DNA of 32,895 nt from Hyphococcus sp. (GTDB lineage Bacteria; Pseudomonadota; Alphaproteobacteria; Caulobacterales; Parvularculaceae). The notes under the pieces are model-generated. The model searched no databases and was not told the DNA's origin. It saw only the letters and a list, made by a program, of their open reading frames with translations. A program made the translations under genes and the position numbers. Positions 25,699 through 32,895 of the stretch are shown here, piece by piece (position 1 is the stretch's first letter; each line of letters opens with the position of its first letter). The stretch covers positions 1 to 32,895 of the forward strand of contig BQJG01000040.1 of assembly GCA_021604585.1 (NCBI GenBank), read 5' to 3'.

Positions 25699-27087
25699 TT
25701 ACGGACGAAGCGACTCGTAAAACAACAGGTCGCCGCGCTGCACATAGATCTGCACCGGACCGCTGTTCAAGTTGCGCAACTTGCCGAGCTTGTCGACAGC
25801 GGCGTTGGGCCGGGTCACGCGCTCCCAGCCGATTTCCAAAATGACGTCGCCCGGCTGCAGCACGATGGCGGCGGCGCTTTCCGGATCAACTGCAGTCACC
25901 ACAACGCCCTGCACTGTCATCGGCAGTCCGAACGCCTGACGAATTTCGTCCGTCGGTTCCTGCAAGGTCAGGCCCGACCCTTTCGCTGCATTGGCCGGCA
26001 GTACAGAGCCAAGCGCGTTTGCTGCGAGCATGCGGGTTTCGCGGCGATCCACGCGCACCTGAACCGTCAGGCGGCGGCCATCGCGCAACACTTCCATCGG
26101 CACCGTCGAGCCGATCGCCGTATCAGCAACCGCGCGCGTCAAATCGCGGACGCTTGTGATTTCGCGGCGGTTAAATAGCAAAATGACGTCGTTGGGTTCA
26201 AGTCCCGCATCCGAGGCCGGAGAGTTCGGACGCACAACGGTGACGATTGCGCCTTTCGGCGAACGCAGCTTCAGCGCTGACGCAAGTTCCGGCGTCACGT
26301 CATCGATGGAAACGCCAAGCCAGCCGCGGCGGGTTTCGCCAAAGCTGAGCAATTGAGTGACGACGCTGTCGGCCAAATCCGATGGAACAGCAAAGCCAAC
26401 GCCAACCGAACCCCCGGTCTGCGAATAGATTGCCGTGTTTACACCGACGACTTTGCCTTCCATATCAAACAACGGGCCGCCAGAATTACCGCGATTGATG
26501 GCGGCGTCTGTCTGAATGAAGTCATCATACTGGCCGGAATTGATGTCGCGATTGCGCGCCGAGACGATTCCAACCGTAACCGTGCCGCCAAGCCCAAAAG
26601 GGTTGCCGATGGCGATAACCCAGTCGCCTACGCGCGCAGCATCTGAATCACCGAAATCCACATGCGGAAATTTCGCGCCATTGCCGTCCAGTTGTAAAAC
26701 CGCAAGATCGGTTTCGCGATCGCGCCCCTTCACGCTGGCGCTGAATTCACGCCCGTCATGTAAGGTCACCGTGATGTCGTCAGCATTGTCGATGACGTGA
26801 TTGTTGGTCACCACAAGCCCGGACGCGTCGATGATAAAGCCAGAGCCCAGCGAGACCGCGGGCTGATCAAATTTGCGCTGGAGCGGTTGAAGCTCGCCGC
26901 TCGCCTTTCCCGTGCGAGAACGCTGCGCTGAAGAAATGTTGACCACGGCCGGCGTCAGACGCTCGGCGAGATCGGCGAAACTTTCTGGCGCGCCGCGCGC
27001 AGGCGCGGCAACGGCCCCGCTCGCACATAAAAGTCCTGACGCCAAAACGCCGGCAACCAACCCCCGAACAATACCCATGCGAGCCAT
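25699..27087 (-). CDS. Periplasmic serine protease, DegP/HtrA (Do) type
   Basis: The 462-residue protein starts with a signal peptide (about 1-28, cleaved near AVAA). The trypsin-like domain has the complete triad His97 (TNNHVID), Asp127 (ETDLAVLQ) and Ser202 (NRGNSGGPL). Two PDZ domains follow at about 255-355 and 365-460. Such enzymes degrade or hold misfolded envelope proteins. It follows hflK-hflC on the same strand, a common alphaproteobacterial order, but a strong hairpin separates them, so it may have its own promoter. ATG 27087 has GAGG 5 bases upstream. Confidence 0.93.
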   Translation of the reverse strand: MARMGIVRGLVAGVLASGLLCASGAVAAPARGAPESFADLAERLTPAVVNISSAQRSRTGKASGELQPLQRKFDQPAVSLGSGFIIDASGLVVTNNHVIDNADDITVTLHDGREFSASVKGRDRETDLAVLQLDGNGAKFPHVDFGDSDAARVGDWVIAIGNPFGLGGTVTVGIVSARNRDINSGQYDDFIQTDAAINRGNSGGPLFDMEGKVVGVNTAIYSQTGGSVGVGFAVPSDLADSVVTQLLSFGETRRGWLGVSIDDVTPELASALKLRSPKGAIVTVVRPNSPASDAGLEPNDVILLFNRREITSVRDLTRAVADTAIGSTVPMEVLRDGRRLTVQVRVDRRETRMLAANALGSVLPANAAKGSGLTLQEPTDEIRQAFGLPMTVQGVVVTAVDPESAAAIVLQPGDVILEIGWERVTRPNAAVDKLGKLRNLNSGPVQIYVQRGDLLFYESLRP

Positions 27088-27142
27088 AACCGCCTCTATC
27101 TTTCCCCGAGACTAAACCGTAGCGGGATCAGGTTAACGCAAA

Positions 27143-27178
27143 GCCGCCCGCCCGCAAATGTCTTCACGGGCGGGCGGC
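27143..27178 (-). terminator. Strong hairpin after hflC, probable terminator
   Basis: A perfect 12-bp GC-rich stem (GCCGCCCGCCCG with its complement) around a 12-base loop lies between hflC and the protease gene. On the minus strand only TTT follows, so it may be a leaky terminator or an mRNA end protector. Confidence 0.55.
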
Positions 27179-27205
27179 GAAAGAATTGATGCTGAGGACT
27201 CGGCG

Positions 27206-28081
27206 TTACTGCCTGCGACCTTGCAAGTTGTTGAAATAGCGGAAGAATTCACTCTTTGGCGACAGCAGGATCGTGGAATCCCCTTTCTTCAGCGCTTCTT
27301 CATAGGCCAAAAGCGACCGGTAAAAGGCGAAAAACTCCGGATCTTTGCCATAGGCGGCGGCGAAAATGGCGTTTCGCTCTGCATCTGCGGCGCCTCGGAT
27401 CTTCTCCGACTCTTCGTTTGCTTCAGCCTTGATCTCGATGACCTGGCGATCAGCCTGAGCGCGGATCTGATTGGCTCGCTCGTTGCCTTCCGACCGATAT
27501 TGCTGAGCGAGCTGTTTGCGCTCTGCGATCATCCGCTGGAACACGGCCTCAGAGTTGGTCTGCGGGAGATCGGCGCGGCGTATTTTGACATCGACGATCT
27601 CAACGCCCAGCGGCCGTGCGGAGCGGGTCAGCTGCTCCTGAATTCGCCCCATCAACTCGCTACGGCGCTCGGAAATAATTTCGTCGACCGTAACGTTGCC
27701 TAGCACCGCACGAATTGAGTCATTGAGCTGCGAGCCCAGCCGGACTTCACCCTGATCAACATTGCGAACCGATTGATAAAACAGAAGCGGATCGACAATC
27801 CGGTAGCGAGCAAAAGCATCTACATTCAACCGTTCCTGATTTCGGGCGATGATTTCTGTTTGCCCTTGCTCAAGGTTGCGATTGCGCTTGTCGATGAAGT
27901 TCACACTTTCTGCAAACGGCATCTTAAATTTTAATCCGGCTTCAGAATACTGACTTTTCGGCTCGCCAAAGCGGAACACAAGCGCCGAATGCGTTTCCGG
28001 CACGATAAACGCCGCATTCATAACGATAACAAGCACGATAGCGGCTAATACGGCAAAGAGAGGGAGAGGAAGTTTGTTCAT
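27206..28081 (-). CDS. hflC: SPFH protein HflC
   Basis: The 291-residue protein has an N-terminal membrane anchor (about 5-25), an SPFH/band-7 domain (VPETHSALVFRFGEPKSQY onward, about 28-190) and a charged helical tail (about 190-280). With HflK it forms the inner-membrane complex that cages FtsH and modulates its protease activity. It starts one base after the hflK stop. Confidence 0.95.
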   Translation of the reverse strand: MNKLPLPLFAVLAAIVLVIVMNAAFIVPETHSALVFRFGEPKSQYSEAGLKFKMPFAESVNFIDKRNRNLEQGQTEIIARNQERLNVDAFARYRIVDPLLFYQSVRNVDQGEVRLGSQLNDSIRAVLGNVTVDEIISERRSELMGRIQEQLTRSARPLGVEIVDVKIRRADLPQTNSEAVFQRMIAERKQLAQQYRSEGNERANQIRAQADRQVIEIKAEANEESEKIRGAADAERNAIFAAAYGKDPEFFAFYRSLLAYEEALKKGDSTILLSPKSEFFRYFNNLQGRRQ

Positions 28082-28082
28082 T

Positions 28083-29252
28083 TTAGTTCGCTCCCTGTGG
28101 CGCCTGCTGACGGCGCACCTGATCTAGCGGCAGGTATGGCACAACACCGGAACCGGCGTCTTCATCGACGATGATCTTGTCCATGTCGCCGAGCACGCGC
28201 TCAACGGTCTCCAGATACATACGCTGCCGGGTTACATCGGGCGCTTTGCGATACTCTTCATAGATATTGTCAAAGCGCTGGGCCTGACCGCGTGCTTCTG
28301 CGGTCACGCGCGCTGCATAACCGCGCGCCTCTTCCAAAATGCGCTGCGCTTGACCGCGTGCTTCCGGCACAACCTGGTTGGTGTATTGACGCGCGTTCTG
28401 AATGACAGTGGCCTGGTTTTGCTCCGCTGCCTGAACATCACGAAAAGCTTCGTTGACCTCATTCGTCGGCGGTTCAGCAAGCTTCAGGTTCACGAGTTCA
28501 ATTTGAACCCCGGCTTTATAGGCATCCAGCGATACCTGCATGAGCTGGCGCGTTTGTTCCGCGATTTCTGCACGGCCCTCCGTTTGCACGACATCAAGCG
28601 TATTGCGGCCGACGATTTCACGCATAGCCGCTTCGCCAGTCATGCGAATAAGGGCTTCGGGCTCATCGATATTGAACATGAATTGCGCCACGCCCGGCAT
28701 TTCCTCGCCTTGTTCAGGAATCAAGTTTGGTTTGATCCGCCATTGAACGGTGAAAGAAATATCGACGATGTTTTTATCGCCCGTCAGCATGAGCCCTGGC
28801 GACAATTGTCCGCCGCGACGATCGGTGACGGGGATATCCATATCCTGCAAAGACAGAACAGGTTGCTTCGAAACGGCTTGAACAGGCGCGGGGATGTGCC
28901 AATGCAACCCTGGCCCTTCAACGCTTTCATAGTCGCCGAATGTGGTGACCACTGCGAGTTCGTTCGGCGCCACCTGATAAATGCCGCTGGCAAGCCAAAG
29001 GGCGACGAGACCCGCTGCGATAAATCCGCCTGAGGCGCGATTCAGCGGAATACCGCCCCCTCCGCCGCCATTGCCGCCGCCGCGACGCGGAAAGGCGCGT
29101 TTCAACCGTTGCCGCGAAGCCTGAAGCAGGTCTTCAAGATCCGGCGGGTCATTGCGTCCGCCGCCATTATTTGATCCGCCGCCATTGCCGCGGGGCGGTT
29201 GGCCCCATGGGCCGCGTCCGCCGCCTTTGCCGGAATTGTCTTGCCAGGGCAT
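28083..29252 (-). CDS. hflK: SPFH protein HflK
   Basis: The 389-residue protein has a Gly/Asn/Pro-rich cytoplasmic N-terminus (about 1-70, typical of HflK), a membrane segment at about 74-94, and an SPFH domain beginning YQVAPNELAVVTTFGDYE. An Ala/Glu/Arg-rich helix follows (about 290-345). It pairs with HflC around FtsH. It is divergent from mrp and has a likely promoter about 80 bases upstream. Confidence 0.95.
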   Translation of the reverse strand: MPWQDNSGKGGGRGPWGQPPRGNGGGSNNGGGRNDPPDLEDLLQASRQRLKRAFPRRGGGNGGGGGGIPLNRASGGFIAAGLVALWLASGIYQVAPNELAVVTTFGDYESVEGPGLHWHIPAPVQAVSKQPVLSLQDMDIPVTDRRGGQLSPGLMLTGDKNIVDISFTVQWRIKPNLIPEQGEEMPGVAQFMFNIDEPEALIRMTGEAAMREIVGRNTLDVVQTEGRAEIAEQTRQLMQVSLDAYKAGVQIELVNLKLAEPPTNEVNEAFRDVQAAEQNQATVIQNARQYTNQVVPEARGQAQRILEEARGYAARVTAEARGQAQRFDNIYEEYRKAPDVTRQRMYLETVERVLGDMDKIIVDEDAGSGVVPYLPLDQVRRQQAPQGAN

Positions 29253-29331
29253 TGAGCCTCTCTCAGTTGAAGATTTTTGGCCGCGCTTCGCTTCCCGAGC
29301 GCGCGCCAGTAGAAGAACCTGTGGTGCGCCG

Positions 29332-29361
29332 TATATATGTTACCCCTTTCATCGGGCGCAA
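29332..29361 (-). promoter_or_regulatory. Likely promoter of hflK-hflC
   Basis: On the minus strand TTGCGC (29356-29361) is followed after 18 bases by TATATA (29332-29337), or after 17 by ATATAT. The TATATATA-like stretch is the most A/T-rich -10 candidate nearby. It lies about 80 bases before the hflK start codon. Confidence 0.45.
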
Positions 29362-29400
29362 CGTGCGCGCCGCGTTTTTTTAAGGATTTCAAAGGTCAAC

Positions 29401-30528
29401 GTGAGTGATTCCCTGCTTCTGCGCGTCCGAGCCGCGCTTTCCGCCATTAAGGACCCTGCTTCCGGGCGCAATATCATAGCCAGCGGCGCGGTGCGCGGCT
29501 TGGCGGCGGACGATTCCGGCCGGATCCGGTTCACCATGGAGATTCCTGGCGCTGAGCGTCAGGCTGTGGAAAACCTGTTGGAGGGCGCCAAACAGGCCGC
29601 CAGCGCGGTGGAAGGCGTTTCGGCCGTCTCAGCAGTCGCGACCGCGCACGGACCTGGAAAAACTCAACCAGCGAGGCACTCCCAAGCCAACACCGCAAGC
29701 GCGCACGAAAATCCATTCGGACTGAAAGCCAAGCCGCGCATCGAAGCGGCCGCCGAAACGCTGGGCGGCGTCAAAGCCGTGATCGCTGTTGCTTCCGGCA
29801 AAGGCGGCGTTGGCAAGTCGACCGTCTGCGCCAATCTCGCCGTCGCTCTTGCCGCGCGCGGATTGAAGGTCGGGTTGTTGGACGCCGATGTTTACGGGCC
29901 TTCGCTGCCAACTTTATTCGGCATCTCCGGCCGGCCCAAAATGGCGGGCAGTAAAATTGTTCCATTCGAATCATTTGGCGTGCGCTTGATGTCGATCGGG
30001 TTTTTGGTCGATCCGGAAGAAGCTGTCGCATGGCGCGGGCCGATGGTGATGGGCGCCGTTCGTCAATTGATGAGTGATGTTGATTGGGGCGAACTCGATA
30101 TTTTGTTGATCGACACGCCGCCCGGCACTGGAGATACGCATCTCTCGCTCATTCAATCGAAAAAGCTCACCGGCGCGGTCATCGTCTCGACGCCGCAGGA
30201 AATGGCGCTCGCCGATATGCGGCGCGGCGTAAAACTGTTCCGGCAAACGGAAACGCCGGTTATAGGCGTCGTCGAAAACATGGCCTGGCTCGAAACTGAA
30301 AATGGCGACCGACAATATATTTTCGGCGAAGGCGGCGCACGCAAAGCCGCCGCTGCGCTCGACGCGCCATTTTTAGAGTCTATTCCGCTATTTCCGGATT
30401 TGCGGCAAGCCTCCGATGAGGGCCGCCCGCTCGCTGCCGCCAAAGATCATCCGTCTGCGGAAATTTTCACGGCTCTCGCAGATAAAATTTCAGATTTTGT
30501 CAACAGTGCCCACATAGCAAAAGCGTAA
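29401..30528 (+). CDS. mrp: Fe-S cluster carrier ATPase Mrp/ApbC
   Basis: The 375-residue protein has an N-terminal MIP18-like (DUF59) domain (about 5-80) and a P-loop ATPase with the deviant Walker A ASGKGGVGKST near residue 131. Other motifs are LLDADVYGPSLP and LLIDTPPGTGD. The Mrp family carries Fe-S clusters to target enzymes. The usual CxxC pair is absent: after VVENMAW comes LETENGDRQYIFGEGG where many homologues have a Cys-x-x-Cys. The GTG at 29401 with AAAGG upstream gives the normal N-terminus; the frame is open further up to 29152, antisense to hflK. Confidence 0.93.
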   Translation: MSDSLLLRVRAALSAIKDPASGRNIIASGAVRGLAADDSGRIRFTMEIPGAERQAVENLLEGAKQAASAVEGVSAVSAVATAHGPGKTQPARHSQANTASAHENPFGLKAKPRIEAAAETLGGVKAVIAVASGKGGVGKSTVCANLAVALAARGLKVGLLDADVYGPSLPTLFGISGRPKMAGSKIVPFESFGVRLMSIGFLVDPEEAVAWRGPMVMGAVRQLMSDVDWGELDILLIDTPPGTGDTHLSLIQSKKLTGAVIVSTPQEMALADMRRGVKLFRQTETPVIGVVENMAWLETENGDRQYIFGEGGARKAAAALDAPFLESIPLFPDLRQASDEGRPLAAAKDHPSAEIFTALADKISDFVNSAHIAKA

Positions 30529-30535
30529 TTTACGC

Positions 30536-31699
30536 TTATTGCGCCGATGCCGGTTTCGGATCGGCGCTGGTGTGATCGTGAACGATGCGCCATGCGCCAT
30601 TGTCCCGGCGCATCACAAGCGTAAACAGACCTGTCGAATTGACGCCATTGTTGAGCAAATTGAACCGCCCGGTTACAACAGCGACATTGTCGGTCACCAA
30701 TTCGACATCAAGCTTTTCAAATCCGAGCTGGCCAAGGCCGGAACCGCCGGAATAGCGATCACGATAACGCTTTAGGGTTGCATCCCAGCCCTTGGTGATG
30801 TTTCCACCGGACACAAATTTCAGTTCGTCGTTTTTCCAGTAGCCGTTCATGAACCCGTCGAGATCGCCTTCGTTCCATGCAGCCGCTTGCGCCATAAGCG
30901 TTGCACGGACCACATCCGCTGGAGACCGCAATCCGGCAGCGGGCGGCGTTTCCGTTTTTGTCGGTGCTGGCGCAGTTTTAGCCGGTGCGGGCGGCGGGGT
31001 TGTCGCCTCCTCGCTTGCAACGGACTCCTGAGCGGCGAGGCTCGCTTGCGTCACGGAAATTGCAGCTTTCGGTGCTTCCGGCGCGGCGCCGACCAGCCTT
31101 CCTACCGAAGAAGGCTGCGGACGAATGGCCGGTGTTTCCGTTCGCTGCGCAAGCAACTGCGCCGGCGCACCCGGCGCCGGTTCAGATTGAACAGGCTGGG
31201 AGAGTATCTCATTCATCTGCTCTTCAAGGGCGTCTGGCTGCGCAGTAACCGCAGCTGATACTTTCGCCGGCGCTGCATCCGCCGCTTCTGGCGCAACTGC
31301 TTCTTCTATTGCCGAAGCCAGTTGCGGCGCGGTCGCCGGACGCTGCACTTCGACCACAAAGTCGGATGCGGTTTCGGCCGTTTCCAGCGGCGCCTCCGCA
31401 CGCAGCGCCGGCGCCGACGTTGTGCAGGTGAATCCAGACAATGTAAGCCGCTTCACCATTTCGCTGGCTTTTTGATTACAGAAAGTATCTGAATTGTCTG
31501 CGTGATATGGCACGGAAACATTGGCGCCGCCGCGCACATACCGGACATCGCAACTCTGTCCGACTACACCGGGTTCGACCACTTCAATCACGCGCGCATC
31601 CCCGCCGCGAGAACAATTGGTTTTAATCGGCGCGCTTTGCGCCGCGCCTGCCGCCGCCAGCGATGCCGTTAACGCCGCCGCCAATACCGGTTTCTTCAT
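30536..31699 (-). CDS. Exported two-domain protein with a C-terminal NTF2-like (DUF4440) domain
   Basis: The 387-residue protein starts with a signal peptide (MKKPVLAAALTASLAAAGAA). A small N-terminal domain (about 25-100) has three or four cysteines in the pattern C-x-RGGDARVIEV, GQSCDVRY, DTFC and GFTC, probably disulfides. A long Ala/Pro/Glu-rich linker (about 105-255) joins it to the C-terminal NTF2-like domain (about 265-385: LMAQAAAWNEGDLDGFMNGY to GAWRIVHDHTSADP). The function is unknown. Upstream in-frame sequence to 31801 does not look coding; ATG 31699 gives the signal peptide directly. Its stop is 7 bases from the mrp stop, within a small inverted repeat. Confidence 0.82.
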   Translation of the reverse strand: MKKPVLAAALTASLAAAGAAQSAPIKTNCSRGGDARVIEVVEPGVVGQSCDVRYVRGGANVSVPYHADNSDTFCNQKASEMVKRLTLSGFTCTTSAPALRAEAPLETAETASDFVVEVQRPATAPQLASAIEEAVAPEAADAAPAKVSAAVTAQPDALEEQMNEILSQPVQSEPAPGAPAQLLAQRTETPAIRPQPSSVGRLVGAAPEAPKAAISVTQASLAAQESVASEEATTPPPAPAKTAPAPTKTETPPAAGLRSPADVVRATLMAQAAAWNEGDLDGFMNGYWKNDELKFVSGGNITKGWDATLKRYRDRYSGGSGLGQLGFEKLDVELVTDNVAVVTGRFNLLNNGVNSTGLFTLVMRRDNGAWRIVHDHTSADPKPASAQ

Positions 31700-31860
31700 G
31701 GCTCCCCGCCTTCGTCTAAATCCCGTTCCAGCGCCTCGCGCCGACTCCGTTCTCATGCCCGTCAAAACCTTAACGCACCTGGCGCGGAGATTGGAGCTCA
31801 AAGCACTAAATAGCCTTAATATATCGCCGAATCGATGAACGCCGTGTCGCTAAAGTCGCT

Positions 31861-31882
31861 AAAAATCACGCCTCTTTGGCGC
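31861..31882 (-). terminator. Possible weak intrinsic terminator of folA
   Basis: On the minus strand GCGCC-AAAGA-GGCGT forms a short stem at the very end of folA, followed by GATTTTT. The stem includes the last codons. It is weak but is the only terminator-like element at this end. Confidence 0.35.
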
Positions 31883-32399
31883 AGATTCGCGCTTTGCGGT
31901 CGAGAATGAAAAAATCGCAAGCAAACTGGTTTTTGGCGTTTTTCTCGGCCTTCGACACTTTGGTTTCACTCCACTCGCCCGAATCAAGGTCGGGAAAAAA
32001 TGCATCGCCATTGACGTCAGCGTCTACGCGCGTGAGGTAAATGCGCTGCGTTCTGTCCAGAAGTTGTGCGTAAATTTCAGCGCCGCCAATTATGCAACAT
32101 TCCTCCACGCCGCGCGCTTCAGCAAGCTCTTCGGCCAGCGTTAAAGCGCCATCAAGCGTTCGCGCCACAAACACGCCCTCGGCGGCGAAATCCAACGAGC
32201 GCGTCACGACAATATTATCGCGACCGGGAAGCGCTCTGCCGATAGAATCAAACGTTTTTCGGCCCATCAAAATAGGCTTGCCCGTGGTCACTGATTTAAA
32301 CCATTTGAGATCGCCGGAAATTTTCCACGCCAATCCGCCATCGGCGCCGATCACGCCATTACGCGCGACGGCGACAACCATGGACAGGCGCACGGTCAT
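31866..32399 (-). CDS. folA: Dihydrofolate reductase
   Basis: The 177-residue enzyme reduces dihydrofolate with NADPH. Family features are VVAVARNGVIG at the N-terminus, LAWKISGDLKWFK with the catalytic Asp, the NADPH-binding GKPILMGRKTFDSIGRALPGR, and IIGGAEIYAQLL. The loop LAWKIS replaces the more common LPWxLP, a natural variation. thyA, the usual neighbour, is not here; instead the gene overlaps an acetyltransferase gene by ATGA, which suggests coupled translation. Confidence 0.95.
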   Translation of the reverse strand: MTVRLSMVVAVARNGVIGADGGLAWKISGDLKWFKSVTTGKPILMGRKTFDSIGRALPGRDNIVVTRSLDFAAEGVFVARTLDGALTLAEELAEARGVEECCIIGGAEIYAQLLDRTQRIYLTRVDADVNGDAFFPDLDSGEWSETKVSKAEKNAKNQFACDFFILDRKARICAKEA

Positions 32400-32884
32400 G
32401 GTTGCGCCTTAGCCGCCAGTCCCGACAAAGCGCCGCCGGTCAGACGGTAGACTGTCCATTCGTCCATGGCCTCTGCGCCCAACGCTTTGTAGAAATTGAT
32501 TGAGGGCGCATTCCAGTCGAGCACCGACCACTCCATGCGACCGCAATTCTGGCTGATGGCGATTTTTGCAAGTTCAGCCAGCAGCGCCGTTCCCGCCCCG
32601 ATCCCGCGCGCTGCTTCACGCACATAAAGATCTTCGAGATAGAGCCCGTGCTTGCCGAGAAATGTCGAGTAGTTGAAGAAATAGAGGGCAAAACCAATGG
32701 CCGCGCCATCACGCTCAGCGATCAACGCAAACACTTTTGGCGCTTCTGCAAATAGCGTTCGGGTCAGATGTTCCGGCGTCGCGGTCACTTCGTCAGCGAG
32801 TTTCTCGTAAGCCGCGAGTTCTCGAATGAAACCGAGAATGAGATTTTCATCGCCGGGCTGTGCTTTCCTGATCAGAACACTCAT
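32396..32884 (-). CDS. GNAT acetyltransferase, diamine/thialysine (SSAT-like) type
   Basis: The 162-residue GNAT-fold enzyme has the acetyl-CoA loop VREAARGIGAGTALL. The SSAT-like segments are HGLYLEDLYVRE and GRMEWSVLDWNAPSINFYKALGAEAMDEWTVYRLTG, shared by spermidine/spermine and thialysine acetyltransferases. The substrate is likely a polyamine or an amine such as thialysine, but this is by family only. The stop overlaps the folA start. The start codon is 11 bases from the window edge, so upstream context is unseen. Confidence 0.9.
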   Translation of the reverse strand: MSVLIRKAQPGDENLILGFIRELAAYEKLADEVTATPEHLTRTLFAEAPKVFALIAERDGAAIGFALYFFNYSTFLGKHGLYLEDLYVREAARGIGAGTALLAELAKIAISQNCGRMEWSVLDWNAPSINFYKALGAEAMDEWTVYRLTGGALSGLAAKAQP

Positions 32885-32895
32885 ACCGCCACCGG

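Noticed and set aside
29354..29387. GC-rich hairpin followed by seven T before mrp as an attenuator
   Set aside because: The stem (GCGCA around ACG) is short and the T run is 6 bases away from it. There is no upstream transcript to terminate apart from antisense to hflK.

Overview
The window looks like chromosomal DNA of an alphaproteobacterium, probably from the Caulobacterales/Parvularculales side (Hyphomonadaceae- or Parvularculaceae-like). The main support is gene order: chvI-chvG beside the PTS genes ptsM-ptsH, mreB-mreC-mreD-mrdA-rodA in one operon, and hflK-hflC followed by a DegP-type protease. Individual proteins also have alphaproteobacterial traits, such as an Mrp ATPase without the CxxC pair. 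The taxon is inferred from gene content and was not searched.

Layout. Positions 1-1102 hold no convincing intact gene, only possible decayed coding sequence, and end at the 3' side of a tRNA-Asp gene (minus strand). Positions 1418-9499 (plus) carry an alpha/beta hydrolase, a BlaI-type repressor overlapping a large M56 membrane protease that is fused to an M23 (LytM) domain and a long charged helix, and an RND pump with its membrane fusion protein. Positions 9496-15192 (minus) carry HPr, an EIIA of the mannose family, the ChvG/ChvI two-component system, a pterin-carbinolamine dehydratase, a 25-codon ORF with a perfect Shine-Dalgarno sequence, and an NSS/SLC6 transporter. An orphan Hpt protein (plus) follows, then the rod-shape operon (15737-21391, minus). 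Next come a TVP38 membrane protein, a membrane-anchored GH24 lysozyme-like protein, a small exported DUF4440 protein, miaA and serB with start codons 4 bp apart, a DegP-like protease, hflC-hflK, mrp, a two-domain exported NTF2-like protein, folA and a GNAT acetyltransferase.

How the genes fit together. Much of the window concerns the envelope: elongasome synthesis (MreBCD, PBP2, RodA), peptidoglycan hydrolase folds (M23, GH24), envelope signalling (ChvGI, BlaI/M56), periplasmic and membrane quality control (DegP, HflKC) and efflux (RND/MFP). The rest is housekeeping: tRNA modification, serine synthesis, folate, Fe-S assembly.

The most interesting item is the BlaI/M56-M23 pair. The promoter of the repressor carries two dyads with an ACA-N2-TGT core, and a similar dyad lies upstream of the RND pump, suggesting a wall-sensing proteolytic switch that may control efflux. 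Other points are the small ORF with an exact anti-16S ribosome binding site and its own terminator, the missing hprK in an otherwise standard PTS-ChvGI cluster, and a GH24 domain lacking two of the three usual catalytic residues.
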